Shown here: piece by piece, positions 22,101 to 32,742 of the stretch
Layout: the number at the start of each line of letters is the position of its first letter
How positions within the stretch are numbered: the stretch's first letter is position 1
NCBI GenBank assembly: GCA_951802425.1
Contig: OX637798.1
Span: 1,736,001 to 1,800,000 of the forward strand
Direction of reading: 5' to 3'
Source of the DNA: Clavaria fumosa
Lineage: Eukaryota > Basidiomycota > Agaricomycetes > Agaricales > Clavariaceae
Length of the DNA: 64,000 nucleotides
Program-made: the position numbers and the translations under genes
The notes under the pieces: generated by a model
Told to the model about the DNA's origin: nothing
The model's input: the letters and a program-made list of their open reading frames with translations, nothing else
Databases searched by the model: none

Positions 22101-23353
22101 GCGTCCATTCGTGTCCTCCTTGCCAGCGCGATTGGGAGATAGACCAGATTGATGTGGTGAGCGCTTACCTCAACGCAGACCTTGAGGACGAGGTTTATAT
22201 GGAAGCGCCCACTGGTGTGCTGAGGGAAGGGGAATCTGGGAAAGTCTGTCGATTGCGAAAGGGTTTATATGGCCTGAAGCAAGCCGGACGACGGTGGTAC
22301 GACCGCATGGCTCACACGTTCAAAACCCTGGGTTTCCATATATCAAAACTTGATCAATCAGTCTTTATCAGGACAAAAGGAAACGACACGGTGCACGTAC
22401 CTGTTTCAACAGATGACATGATCGTCATGGGAAACTCCAGGGCTGCTGTGGACACGGTGAAATCAGAACTCCGGGAATCGTTCGAAATAACAGATCAAGG
22501 GGAGCTTACCTGGCTACTGGGATTCGAGGTGCGGCGGGACAGAGCGGCGAGGACCGTCAGCATGAATCAAAGGGCTTATATCGACGTCCTTGCCCAACGT
22601 TTTGGCCTTGAGAGTGCGCGCGCAGTCCGGATCCCCATGGATCCAGCGACCCTGCTGTCAAAGGACCAATGCCCAGAAAAACTGATAAACGTACCGTACC
22701 AGGAGGCCTGCGGCGGCGTGCTATGGCCAGCGGTCATAACTCGTCCCGACATCCAGCTCGCCGTCGGAATCTTGTCCCAATTCGTCCAGAACCCAGCTCG
22801 CGAGCACTGGGAAGCTTTGAAGCGGGTTATTAGCTACCTGAACACGACGAAGGATCTTTGGCTTACGCTTGGAGGGGCTGGATCCCGACCGGAAATCTTC
22901 TCGGATGCCGATTGGGCATCCCAGGCAGACCGCCACTCGATTTCGGGCTTCGTCGCAAGACTGGGTCGCGGCGCCGTCACTTGGTCGTCGAAGCGGCAAA
23001 CGCTTGTTGCGCAGTCCAGCACGGAGGCGGAATACATAGCGGCGGCGCACGCCGCGCGAGAAATCTGCTGGTTGAGAAGTTTTCTAGATGAGCTCGGAGC
23101 GCGGGAACCAGGTCCAACGAACCTTCTGTTGGACAACCAGTCAACGATTGCTATTGTGAAAAATAACAAATTTCACGCGCGCACTAAACATATTGACATC
23201 AGATATCATTTTATTTGCGAAGCGGTTGAGCAAGGATTGATAGTGGTAAACTACGTACCCACGAGCGAAAACGTTGCGGACGGCTTGACGAAACCGCTCC
23301 CGCGGCCATCGTTCGAAATCTTCCTTCGAGAACTTGCAGTACAGCCACTTTGA
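19191..23353 (+). pseudogene. Copia gag-pol, broken by a stop and a frameshift
   Basis: The gag part starts at 19,191 (MRPGAQTDMSASNSSNSA) and is interrupted by an in-frame TGA at 19,614-19,616. The same frame continues through a CCHC knuckle (CATCKRTNHKTEDC), aspartic protease (VILDSGATAHF), GAG-pre-integrase and an integrase core with its D, D and E (HTDVWGP, RSDRGGEF, VGVVERWNR). At about 22,130 the frame shifts inside the reverse transcriptase, just before DWEIDQIDVVSAYLN, and continues to 23,353 with STDDMIVMG and an RNase H domain (SDADWASQ, SSTEAEYIAA). With two breaks the copy should not make a full polyprotein, though the LTRs and ends are intact and it might be mobilised in trans. 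The TGA may derive from CGA by C-to-T change at a CpG; this is inferred. Confidence 0.9.
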
Positions 23354-23360
23354 AGGGGAG

Positions 23361-23591
23361 TGTTAGGTAATCAAACTGTCTTGCCTTTTACGGATGATTA
23401 CGCGAGACGCGACACAGCATTACAGCTCAGTCAATCTTACGACTGAGCTGTGAGTACCTATAGTTTTTCATTCGTTTTGCATACGTTGCTGATCACATAA
23501 AGTAGAATAAGTCTATTCTAGGTGATCAATAGAAACACAGTCAATCTTACGACTGAGCTAATAAGTCTATTCTAGATTTTATAACTCTATA
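23361..23591 (+). repeat. 3' LTR of Copia element
   Basis: 231 bp, same sequence as the 5' LTR apart from one visible substitution. Followed by the target duplication TCTGG. Confidence 0.93.
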
Positions 23592-23715
23592 TCTGGCGTC
23601 ATAACCGGTGACCATCTTCGCTCTTGCCCATCCTCGCGGCATTGATGAGGCAGCAACCATGAACAGTTAACCCACCCAAGGGTTCGGCGGTTGTTGGTGC
23701 GGCCAGAAGCCACTA

Positions 23716-25541
23716 CATCAGCAAAACGTCAAACTACTTAATCCAACTTAAACTGCTCTTAAACTGTCTTAAACAGCAGATTAAGACATTTTCAGACATT
23801 TTTGATTAAGGCAACATGACTTAGATTAAGACTATTCGAGTTATGGATTTTACTTAAACTTGCCTTAAAATCAGTCTTAATTACCTTAATTTTGACTACC
23901 CTGCCACTGCTGCTGCTGCTGCCGCCGCTGGTTGCTGCCACCGCTGCTGGTGGTGCCGCCGCCGCCACCGCTGTTGCTGTTGGTGGTGCCGCCGCTGTTG
24001 CTATTGCTGCTGCTGCTGCCGCCGCCGCCAGTGCTGTTGGTCGTGCCGCCGCCGCTGCTGCTGCTGGTGCCGCCGCCGCTGTTGTTGGCAGTGCCGCCGC
24101 CGCCGCCGCTGCTGGTGCCGCCGCTGCTGGTTGCTGTTGGTGGTGCTGCAGCCGCCGCCGCCGCCGGTGCTGTTGGTTGTGCCGCCGCCGCTGTTGTTGG
24201 CAGTGCTGCCGCCGTCGCCGCTGGTTGCTGTTGGTGGTGCTGCAGCCGCCGCCACTGCTGCTGCTGGTGCCGCCGCTGGTTGCTGCCGTCGCTGCTGCCG
24301 CCGCCGCCGCCGCTGTTGCTGTTGGTGGTGCCGCTGCCGCCGCTGTTGCTATTGCTGCCACCGCCGCCGCCGCCGCTGGTTGCTGTTGGTGGTGCCGCCG
24401 CCACCGCTGGTTGCTGCCGTCGTCGCCGCCACTGTTGCTGTTGGTGGTGATGCCGCCGCCGCCGCCACTGCTGCTGGTGGTGCCGCCGCTGGTTGCTGCC
24501 GCCGCCGCTGTTGGTCGTGCCGCCGCTGCTGTTGCTGCCGCTGCTGCTGCTGGTGGTACCGCCGCTGGTTGCCGTTGGTGGTGCCGCCGCCGCCACCACC
24601 GCTGTTGCTATTGCTGCCGCCGCCGCTGCTGCTGCTGGTGATGGTGGTGCTGGTCGCAATCACCGCCACCACTTGCTGCTAGTCGCTGCCGCCGCTCGCC
24701 GCTGGGTGCTGCAGCCGCCTTCAAGCAGTTCAGGTGTGGTGGGGAGCGAGCGCGACCAAACATCGAGACGGTGGAGGGTTGGGCAGCGAGAGAGGATGGG
24801 GAAGAGAGAGGGAGTTTTGGACTTAGTGTGGCAACGAGCAAGTGTCGGACTTCAAAAAAAGATCAACATGGGATCATGTGATCCCATGTTGAAATTTCTT
24901 TGAAGTCCGACGCGCCTCAGCCCCTTGTCTTGTTCTACCCGTCAGCAGCAACAACGACAGACGACAACCACGGCGGCGGTGGCTAGCAGTCATGGTGGCA
25001 GTGACCAGCAGGCAGCAATGGCGGCAGCGCTAGCAGCGAGGGCGGCGGCAGCAAGCAGCGGTGGCGGCAGCAAGTGGCAGTGGCGGCAGCATCCAGCAGC
25101 AGCGGCGGGTGGAAGCAACACCCAGCAGCGACCAGCAGCGGCGGGCGGCAGTGGCGGGCGGCAGCAACACCCAACGATCAGCAGCAGCGGGCGGCAGGCG
25201 GCGGTGGCGGCAAGTAGCAGCGGCGGGCAGCAGCGGCGGGCAGCAGCGGTGGCGGGCAGCAGCGGTGGGCAGCAGCAGTGGTGGGCAGCAGCTGCGGGCA
25301 GCAGCAGTGGCGGCAGGCGGCAGCGGCGGGCGGCAGCAGTGGCGGTGGGCTGCAGCAGCAGTGGCGACGGCAGTGGCAGCGGTGTGGCAGCAGAGGTACA
25401 ACTTACAACTACTTAGTACGACTTAATAAAATGTGAACTAAGACAAGATTAAGGCGAGTGGTGTGACTTAGGTAACTTAATCAGCTTATTTTGAGAATAA
25501 GTGTAATAAGTCACCCTAAGTGATTTGACGTTTTGCTGATG
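23716..25541 (+). mobile_element. Triplet-rich non-autonomous element, copy A
   Basis: Ends are the 18-bp inverted repeat CATCAGCAAAACGTCAAA / TTTGACGTTTTGCTGATG. About 160 bp inside each end carry many CTTAA, TTAAG and CTAAG words. The interior is imperfect CTG/CCG (plus strand, 23,895-24,640) and GCA/GCG repeats (24,945-25,390), split by a palindrome at 24,844-24,911. Long frames encoding poly-Ala, Leu, Gly or Ser are open in several phases on both strands and are composition artefacts. No transposase is present. Copy B at 26,637-28,687 is the same element inverted. Confidence 0.8.
24844..24911. repeat. Palindrome in copy A
   Basis: GTCGGACTTCAAA pairs with TTTGAAGTCCGAC, and the centre AACATGGGATCATGTGATCC is itself palindromic. 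Arms span about 30 bp with a few mismatches. The same structure is at 27,254-27,321. Confidence 0.85.
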
Positions 25542-26636
25542 TTAGCCATGTATTGTGTCCGCCAGAGTGTCCCCGACACTGCAAAATTGCTCGGCGGGAG
25601 GACATGACACAAGCGCGGGGGGCCCTCGAAGCCTGCGCATCTGTGTCAGCATTCTCGCTGGCGAATATTTACGCGCTGAGCGGAAGACGAGGATGCCTTG
25701 CGTTTACGTGCTGATAATCCGACCCTCCTTTGTCATCTGGAACCACTGCAGGGCTTGACCGGTGACTGGCGACCGTAGCAATATGACTATGACCAAATAC
25801 TGCTCTGTTTGCATTCACTCTCCTGTACTTTGGGAGCGAAAGCGTGGCCTAACGTAATGGACCATGTTCCGTAAGACGGAGGACGTTATCGTAGTCCAGC
25901 ATGGCAAATCTTTACTGTAATTCGGTTCCGAGTTCCAACATTAACCAGGTCGCTGTCATCCACTACAGAACTATGTATTGCGAACCGAACAGTTCTCCAT
26001 CGCGCATATAAGATAACCACTGTCTGGCCAGTTTCGCGTTCGACCACCATACTGACTATACCATCGATCCTCTGCCTCTCACTTGCTAGCCTTGCCAGCC
26101 TGCTCGAATTCCCTACAATCCACGCGCCACACCCTCCTGTCTATCATCTCAGCAATCCCGTGAGCATGTACAGGTGAACTTCGACCAAATACTGCTCTGT
26201 TTGCATTCACTCTCCTGTACTTTGGGAGCGAAAGCGTGGCCTAACGTAATGGACCATGTTCCATAAGACGGAGGACGTTATCGTAGTCCAGCATGGCAAA
26301 TCTTTACTGTAATTCGGTTCCGAGTTCCAACATTAACCAGGTCGCTGTCATCCACTACAGAACTATGTATTGCGAACCGAACAGTTCTCCATCGCGCGTA
26401 TAAGATAACCACTGTCTGGCCAGTTTCGCGTTCGACCACCATACTGACTATACCATCGATCCTCTGCCTCTCACTCGCTAGCCTTGCCAGCCTGCTCGAA
26501 TTCCCTACAATCCACGCGCCACACCCTCCTGTCTATCATCTCAGCAATCCCGTGAGCATGTACAGGTGAACTTCGAGATTTTATTCTTGGCTGGGAACAC
26601 CGTCCATGTCATAAATATGATAATCACCGTAACATA
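25542..26636 (+). repeat. Spacer with two orphan secreted-protein promoters
   Basis: 25,560-25,850 is an inverted relative of about 34,070-34,330. A block of about 395 bp beginning CCAAATACTGCTCTGTTTGC occurs twice in tandem (25,794-26,187 and 26,189-26,577), almost identical. The block matches the upstream regions of the secreted-protein genes at 31,680-31,880, 32,880-33,030 and 33,900-34,090 in reverse orientation, including the GCGTATAAGATAACC TATA segment. Downstream of the TATA there is no MKLA-type signal peptide, so these are promoters without their gene. No intact gene is seen. Confidence 0.7.
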
Positions 26637-28687
26637 CATCAGCAAAACGTCAAATCACTTAGGGTGACTTATTACACTTATTCTCAAAATAAGCTGATTA
26701 AGTTACCTAAGTCACACCACTCGCCTTAATCTTGTCTTAGTTCACATTTTATTAAGTCGTACTAAGTAGTTGTAAGTTGTACCTCTGCTGCCACACCGCT
26801 GCCACTGCCGTCGCCACTGCCGCTGCAGCCCACCGCCACTGCTGCCGCCCGCCGCTGCCGCCTGCCGCCACTGCTGCTGCCTGCCACTGCTGCTGCCCAC
26901 CGCTGCTGCCCGCCACCGCTGCTGCCCGCCGCTGCTGCCTGCCGCTGCTACTTGCCGCCACCGCCGCCTGCCGCCCGCCGCTGCTGATCGTTGGGTGTTG
27001 CTGCCGCCCACCAATGCCGCCCGCCGCTGCTGGTCGCTGCTGGGTGTTGCTTCCACCCGCCGCTGCTGCTGGATGCTGCCGCCACTGCCACTTGCTGCCG
27101 CCACCGCTGCTTGCTGCCGCCGCCCTCGCTGCTAGTGCTGCCGCCATTGCTGCCTGCTGGTCACTGCCACCATGACTGCTAGCCACCGCCGCCGTGGTTG
27201 TCGTCTGTCGTTGTTGCTGCTGACGGGTAGAACAAGACAAGGGGCTGAGGCGCGTCGGACTTCAAAGAAATTTCAACATGGGATCACATGATCCCATGTT
27301 GATCTTTTTTTGAAGTCCGACACTTGCTCGTTGCCACACTAAGTCCAAAACTCCCTCTCTCTTCCCCATCCTCTCTCGCTGCCCAACCCTCCACCGTCTC
27401 GATGTTTGGTCGCGCTCGCTCCCCACCACACCTGAACTGCTTGAAGGCGGCTGCAGCACCCAGCGGCGAGCGGCGGCAGCGACTAGCAGCAAGTGGCGGC
27501 GGTGATTGCAACCAGCACCACCATCACCAGCAGCAGCAGCAGCGGCGGCAGCAATAGCAACAGCGGTGGCGGCGGCGGTGGCACCACCAACGGCAACCAG
27601 CGGTGGCACCACCAGCAGCAGCAGCGGCAGCAACAGCAGCAGCGGCACGACCAACAGCGGCGGCGGCGGCAGCAACCAGCGGCGGCACCACCAGCAGCAG
27701 CGGCGGTGGCGGCGGTGTCACCACCAACAGCAACAGTGGCGGCGATGATGGCAGCAACCAGCGGTGGCGGCGGCACCACCAACAGCAACCAGCGGCAGTG
27801 GCGGCGGCACTGCCAACAACAGCGGCGGCGGCGGTGGCAGCAATAGCAACAGCGGCGGCAGCGGCACCACCAACAGCAACAGTGGCGGCGGCGGTGGCAG
27901 CAGCGACGGCAGCAACCAGCGGCGGCACCAGCAGCAGCAGCGGCGGCGGCTGCGGCACCACCAACAGCAACCAGCGGCGGCGGCGGCAGCACTGCCAACA
28001 ACAGCGGCGGCGGCACGACCAACAGCACCGGCGGCGGCGGCGGCTGCGGCACCACCAACAGCAACCAGCAGCGGTGGCACCAGCAGCGGCGGCGGCGGCG
28101 GCACTGCCAACAACAGCAGCGGCGGCACCAGCAGCAGCAGCAGCGGTGGTGGCGGCACCAGCAGCAGCAGCAGCGGTGGCGGCGGCACCAGCAGCAGCAG
28201 CAGCGGCGGCGGCGGCACCAGCAGCAGCAGCAGCGGCAGCGGCGGCACCAGCAGCAGCAGCAGCAGCGGCGGCGGCGGCACCAGCAGCAGCAGCAGTGGC
28301 GGCGGCGGCACCAGCAGCAGCAGCAGCGGCGGCACGACCAACAGCACTGGCGGCGGCAGCAGCAGCAGCAGCAATAGCAACAGCGGCGGCACCACCAACA
28401 GCAACAGCGGTGGCGGCGGCGGCGGCAGCAACCAGCGGCGGCGGCGGCACCACCAGCAGCGGTGGCAGCAACCAGCGGCGGCAGCAGCAGCAGCAGTGGC
28501 AGGGTAGTCAAAATTAAGGTAATTAAGACTGATTTTAAGGCAAGTTTAAGTAAAATCCATAACTCGAATAGTCTTAATCTAAGTCATGTTGCCTTAATCA
28601 AAAATGTCTGAAAATGTCTTAATCTGCTGTTTAAGACAGTTTAAGAGCAGTTTAAGTTGGATTAAGTAGTTTGACGTTTTGCTGATG
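26637..28687 (-). mobile_element. Triplet-rich non-autonomous element, copy B
   Basis: Reverse-orientation copy of the element at 23,716-25,541 with the same 18-bp ends. It is about 225 bp longer because the CAG/CGG block (27,530-28,500) has expanded, including runs of GGCGGCACCAGCAGCAGCAG near 28,090-28,330. Its right flank (AAGTGGGTGGCTCGCTTACA) matches 34,344 onward, so it lies in a unit related to the secreted-protein repeat. Confidence 0.8.
27254..27321. repeat. Palindrome in copy B
   Basis: Counterpart of 24,844-24,911: GTCGGACTTCAAA ... TTTGAAGTCCGAC around CATGGGATCACATGATCCCA. Confidence 0.85.
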
Positions 28688-28740
28688 AAGTGGGTGGCTC
28701 GCTTACAAATGTTTACGAAAGTGTCTCGAAGGAAGGGTAC

Positions 28741-29003
28741 ACATCCACCGGAAGAAACCCTGAAACACCACAACCCCCGAGCCTCCCAGGCCTCGACCTG
28801 TCAGAGACTCCAGATCCGACAGAACCCCCAGACCCGCCATGAATTAAGGCAATATAAACCACAAACCACACGACAGACTACCACCTACCCAAACAACAAT
28901 CACACTACATACCCACGTACTATACGTACAACCGCGTCTTTGTCATAGCTACATGTTGCGGTATAGAAATGCTGATTCAAAAAAAAAAAAAAAAAAAAAA
29001 AAA
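28741..29003 (+). mobile_element. Poly(A)-tailed retroelement (SINE or truncated LINE)
   Basis: Flanked by the 8-bp direct repeat AAGGGTAC at 28,733-28,740 and 29,004-29,011. Ends ATGCTGATTC followed by about 25 A. This is the signature of target-primed reverse transcription. The tail matches the fragment at 13,132, and CAGGCCTCGACCTGTCAG resembles the fragment near 40,660. There is no full open frame. Confidence 0.75.
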
Positions 29004-29007
29004 AAGG

Positions 29008-29884
29008 GTACGCACGTGGCCCGATTGACCATTCCCTATTATAGTAAGTGTCCGGCCTTCAACCTTCGGCTTCGGACTTCTCGCAGAGTACAATGTTATA
29101 CTGATCATGACGCGTTTCGAATTATTCAAAGCCTGCTGTAGAAAAAAAAGCACTTACCCGAGGCTCGAAGTCTGGTTTGTCCTCAGAGCATGGAACAACC
29201 AACATAGCCCTTCCCACGCCTTACCGCTCGCCTCAATTTTTAACACCTGTTACATTTGCGGGGGGGAGGGAGGTTGCCGTACTCTCTACGTGTCCATTCG
29301 TGTCTCAAGGGAGTTGGTGAACAGAAGATCAATCTCGGTTTATTAGTAGCGCAAAGTCGATTACTGTATCGTGGTTTGGTGCGTCGTAACAGCAGCTCCG
29401 TCTCCACCAAAAAATCACTCCAACTCATAGCATCTAGCGCTCCCACCAGCGGGCTCCACGAAGTCAGCGACGTTGAGGAAGTTCACACCCGGGGGGACGA
29501 GGACTGGTACTGGCGACTGTTGGTGTTGGCAATTGGGATCCCTTCAAGAGAAACATGGCAAGTCGGCAAGGCTCGGCGCGGAACAAAGATTAGAACACAT
29601 ACGAGTAGAAGTAGCACTTCGCAAATTCGTTGACTTGTCCCGAGTTGATGAGCGCGCCGTCGATCCTGAAGGGAATACAGTCTCCAAACGGGTAGACGAT
29701 CAGTCCATCTATGCCATTGTAGGTCGTTACAACATTCTAGTAGCCGGTGATAATTCGCGCGGGTGAGTTGGCATCGAATGAGGGAGTGGTTTTCACGTAC
29801 TGTATCTCTCTTGGAAACGGTAGCTGGTGCGGCAAAAACGACGCTAGCAGCGACGAGGAAAGATGCGATGGCAGCGAGCTTCAT
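29008..29884. repeat. Segmental duplicate of 34,388-35,263
   Basis: About 870 bp are nearly identical between the two places, from GCACGTGGCCCGATTGACC through the secreted-protein start codon. Differences are a few substitutions and a short AACCTTCGGCTTC insertion near 29,060. The match covers the gene and its 3' flank. Confidence 0.85.
29415..29884 (-). CDS. Small secreted protein, paralog 1
   Basis: Three exons (29884-29801, 29736-29603, 29541-29415) give 114 aa. The signal peptide is MKLAAIASFLVAASVVFAAP, followed by a KR site (ATVSKRDT) that a Kex2-type protease could cut. The mature part contains VTTYNGIDGLIVYPFGDCIP, CYFYSDPNC and VPPGVNFLNVADFVEPAGG, ending CYELE. Four cysteines could form two disulfides. 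I do not recognise a named family; it is one of five paralogs here. The first intron uses GTACGT and CTACTAG, the second GTATGT. A TATA box lies 78 bp upstream. Likely exported; function unknown. Confidence 0.8.
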
Positions 29885-29961
29885 TGTTGGTTGCAGAGGG
29901 AGACGAGGTGATGTGGAACTCGGGTGTTGGAGCTAGCGAGTTGGACCAGACGCCGTGGCCA

Positions 29962-29968
29962 TTTTATA
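29962..29968 (-). promoter_or_regulatory. TATA box shared by the secreted-protein family
   Basis: On the minus strand GCGCGTATAAAA precedes paralog 1 by 78 bp. The same element, CGCGTATA(A/G)(A/G)A, precedes paralog 2 (35,325-35,331), 3 (31,552-31,558), 4 (32,826-32,832) and 5 (33,868-33,874), and occurs in the two orphan promoters near 26,000 and 26,400. Conservation at a similar distance from the start supports a core promoter. Confidence 0.65.
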
Positions 29969-30462
29969 CGCGCGACGGAGAGGTGGTGGGGTGTCAGGAA
30001 AGAATTTTTGCGGTGGAAGCTATAAGAATTATTCGGTTCGCAATGCAAATTTCGGTCAATGTACGTCAGCGAGGCGCAGAGCCGGTGACTAGAAGTCCTC
30101 CAGAATGTACAGCACGTCAGCGGAACCGAAAGAAAAGAATCTGCCACGTTCCATGCTGGACTATAATGACGTCCACCGTCTTATAAATGCTTCTAGTCTG
30201 TCAGGCCACGTTTCCTCTCCCGAAGGATTCATCATTTCTCCGCCAATTTCGAGAGAGTGAATGCGAATAGAGCATCCAGTCACCAGTCAAGCCTTGCAGT
30301 GGTTCCAGAAAGAAGAAAAAAAGCATCGGATGAACATAAAAGCAAGACGTAAAGGCACTTCTATTCGCTAAAATAACGCCACGTGGAAAAGATCGGGGAA
30401 CGCGATCATGTGACTCTGTAATGTCGGCGTCGTCCCCTCCTAAGAAAAACCTCGCTTTCTAC
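29969..30462. other. Upstream region of paralog 1 and intergenic DNA
   Basis: Contains a diverged copy of the family's upstream block (CGAACCGAATAATTCTTATA on the minus strand; CCACGTTTCCTCTCCCGAAG near 30,208). Nothing coding is seen. Confidence 0.5.
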
Positions 30463-30853
30463 TCACAATACAGTACGTATCAACACTCGCAATGTTTTGC
30501 GGCGACAATATGAACATGCCGACTCGTAGTGGAAGTTCTGCTCACGACACTCGTAGCCCTGCCCCTGACACTGGTCTTCCTGCTCACAACTCGGTAGTTC
30601 GCCCAATTTACTCCTTACTTTCCTCTTTGCCCCGAGTGTAGGGAAAGATCCCCGTTCCGCAGAAACCTCACGCACGTGAGTCTGTAGACCTTACCGTCAT
30701 GCAATAAGCATCTGATCTTTCACGGCCTCTGTAGAAATCTCGGCTCTCAGAGCACAACGTCATGCTTGGGCATTTCAACTGCTCGTCGGATGGTTCAATT
30801 ATTACTGCATTGGCGAGGAGGGCCATGCTCATCAATATACTGGCTTTTCCCAT
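30463..30853 (-). CDS. Cysteine-rich small secreted protein
   Basis: Starts MGKASILMSMALLANAVIIE, a likely signal peptide, at 30,853. The first exon continues with CPSMTLCSESRDFYRG and SDAYCMT, then a GTAAGG donor. The last exon reads LPSCEQEDQCQGQGYECREQ, then SACSYCRRK, and stops at 30,463. The two parts lie in different frames and need one or two short introns between about 30,690 and 30,610; the exact acceptor is unclear. About nine cysteines in roughly 110 residues suggest a disulfide-rich extracellular peptide. It is not a member of the neighbouring MKLA family. Family unknown. Confidence 0.5.
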
Positions 30854-30873
30854 TCTAGTCGTATCTCAAGCTG

Positions 30874-31471
30874 TCAGCCATCAGAGTCGGCAAACGGAAC
30901 AGTAATGTATTCAAGTCCATTCCAGTGCATCAGTCTAACGCACATCAAGATTAATGGATTCGTGATTGGTGTGTTGTGACGACAGTTCTGTCCCCACCAC
31001 AATCGCACCATCTTATAGCAAATAGCACTCCCACCAAACAACTCCGCGAAGTCAGCAAGATTGGGGATATTCGCGCCCGCGGGAACAATGATCTCTGCCG
31101 AACCCAAGAACATGCAATGGGAATCACTTCAAGGGAACATATCACAATAGTGGTCGGCGCAGAATGAAATTCAGAGCACGTACGTGTAGAAGTAGCACCT
31201 CGCATTGCTGTTGACTTGTCCTGAGCTGACAAGGTTGCCGTCGATCCTAGTGGGAATACAGTCTCCAAACGAGTAGAAGACCGGTCCATCTATGCCATTG
31301 TAGGTCGCGACGACATCCTAGTAGCCGGCGACAATGCGCGTAAGTCGGTTGGCATCGAATGAGAGAGTGCTTTTAACGTACTACTGGTGGATCCCTCTTG
31401 GTCACGGTGGACGGTGCGGCAAAAACGACGCTAGCAGCGACGAGGAAAGACGCGACGGCAGCGAACTTCAT
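30874..31471 (-). CDS. Small secreted protein, paralog 3, stop codon lost
   Basis: Starts MKFAAVASFLVAASVVFAAP at 31,471, followed by TKRD. The second exon (VVATYNGIDGPVFYSFGDC) and third exon (DSHCMFLGSAEIIVPAGANI) match the family. Where the paralogs end CYELE plus TGA, this copy reads CYKMVR: the stop has become CGA. Translation would run another 40 codons to 30,874, adding two cysteines and a WW pair. It could be a neofunctionalised or decaying copy. Introns are in conserved positions with GTACGT donors. Confidence 0.7.
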
Positions 31472-32273
31472 TGTTGGTTACAGAGGGACACAAGATGATG
31501 TGGAACTCAGGTGTTGGAGCTAGGGAAGATGGATCAGACGCCGTGGCTATTCTATACGCGCGACGGAGAGGTAGTAGGATGTCGAGAACTATTATCGTGA
31601 CAGAAGCCATAAGAATTATTCGGTTCGCAATACATATTTCGGTACTGGTATGACAGCAAAGCCTCGTTAAATGTGGAGGTCGGAACTCGGAGCCGAATTA
31701 GAGATTTGCCATGCTGGACTACAATAACCTCCGTCTTACGAAACATGGTCCATTACGTTAGGCCACGTTTTCGCTGCCGTAATTTCGGGAGAGTGAATGC
31801 GAACAGAGCTGTATCTGGTCATAGTACGGCCAATATCGCTACGGTCGCCAGTTACCGGTCAAGCCCTGCAGTCGTTTCAAAAGACAAACTCGGAGAGAAG
31901 GGTCGGATTATCAGTACCTAAACGCAAGGCATCCTTGCTTGAAATCCGCTCAGCGCTTATTTACTTTCAAATTCCTCATGCACGTGGCTCGATCGACCGT
32001 TCCCCATCATAGTAAGTGTCCGGCCTTTTAGTAGAAACTTTGGAGTACAATGTTATGCTGATCATGACGCATTTCGGCTACATGTCGAATGATTCGAATC
32101 CATTTGCCGCGACGATTTGCGAGGCCCGCCAATATAGTAACTCTTTACATTCGGGTCGTATCTCAGGCTGTCAGCAACCATACGGTCTCAGCAAATGGAA
32201 CAGTAACATATTCAAGTCCTTTCAGTACATCCGTGTTTGGTGCGTCATAACAATGGTTCGGTCCCCACCAGAA
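31472..32273. other. Paralog 3 upstream block and spacer
   Basis: 31,472-31,880 is the conserved upstream block (TATA at 31,552; CGAACCGAATAATTCTTATG on minus). 31,975-32,060 resembles 29,013-29,090 and 34,391-34,470 (GTAGTAAGTGTCCGGCC-like text). No other gene seen. Confidence 0.55.
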
Positions 32274-32742
32274 TCACTCCAGCTCATAACAGATCCCGCT
32301 TTCACTGAACAACTCCACAAAGTCGGCAAAATTGGGGATATTCACACCCGGGGGGACAACGGCTTCCACCAGAGTCGCGGACGCACAATGGGGATCACTG
32401 GGGAATACCACAGGTCAACAGTGGTCGCCGCAGAACGGAATTTTGAGCACATACGAGTAGGCGATGCACTTCGCAAGAGCGTTGACTTGTGCTGCGTTGA
32501 TAAGCGCGCCGTCGATCCTGAAGGGAATGCACTGTCCAAACGAGTATGGAACGGTTCCGTCTATGCCATTGTAGGTTGTGACAACGCCCTAGTAGCCGGC
32601 GACAATGCGTGTAAGTCGGTTGGCATCGAATGAGGGAGTGCTTTCAACGTACCACTGGTGGATCCCTCCTGAAAACGGTGGACGGTGCGGCAAAAACGAC
32701 GCTAGCAGCGATGAGGAAAGACACGAAGGTAGCGAGCTTCAT
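32274..32742 (-). CDS. Small secreted protein, paralog 4
   Basis: Three exons beginning MKLATFVSFLIAASVVFAAP at 32,742. The processing site is weaker here (FRRD in place of KRD). Second exon: GVVTTYNGIDGTVPYSFGQC, IPFRIDGALINAAQVNALAK and CIAYS. Third exon: DPHCASATLVEAVVPPGVNI, PNFADFVELF and ICYELE plus stop at 32,274. The four family cysteines are present. Introns are in the same positions as in paralog 1. Apparently intact. Confidence 0.78.

Larger units (their letters stand above)
18956..23591 (+). mobile_element. Copia-type LTR retrotransposon, recent insertion
   Basis: Two 231-bp LTRs bracket a gag-pol region. The 5-bp target duplication TCTGG is present at 18,951-18,955 and 23,592-23,596. 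Integrase precedes reverse transcriptase, the Copia (Pseudoviridae-like) order. A purine tract GAAGGGGAG (23,352-23,360) precedes the 3' LTR. The LTRs start TGTTAGG and end CTCTATA, not the usual CA. I see one base difference between them, so insertion was recent. Confidence 0.95.

Noticed and set aside
23892..28517. Long poly-Ala, poly-Leu, poly-Gly and Gln-rich frames
   Set aside because: All come from CTG/CCG or CAG/CGG triplets, are open in several phases on both strands, and start and stop without regard to the element structure.
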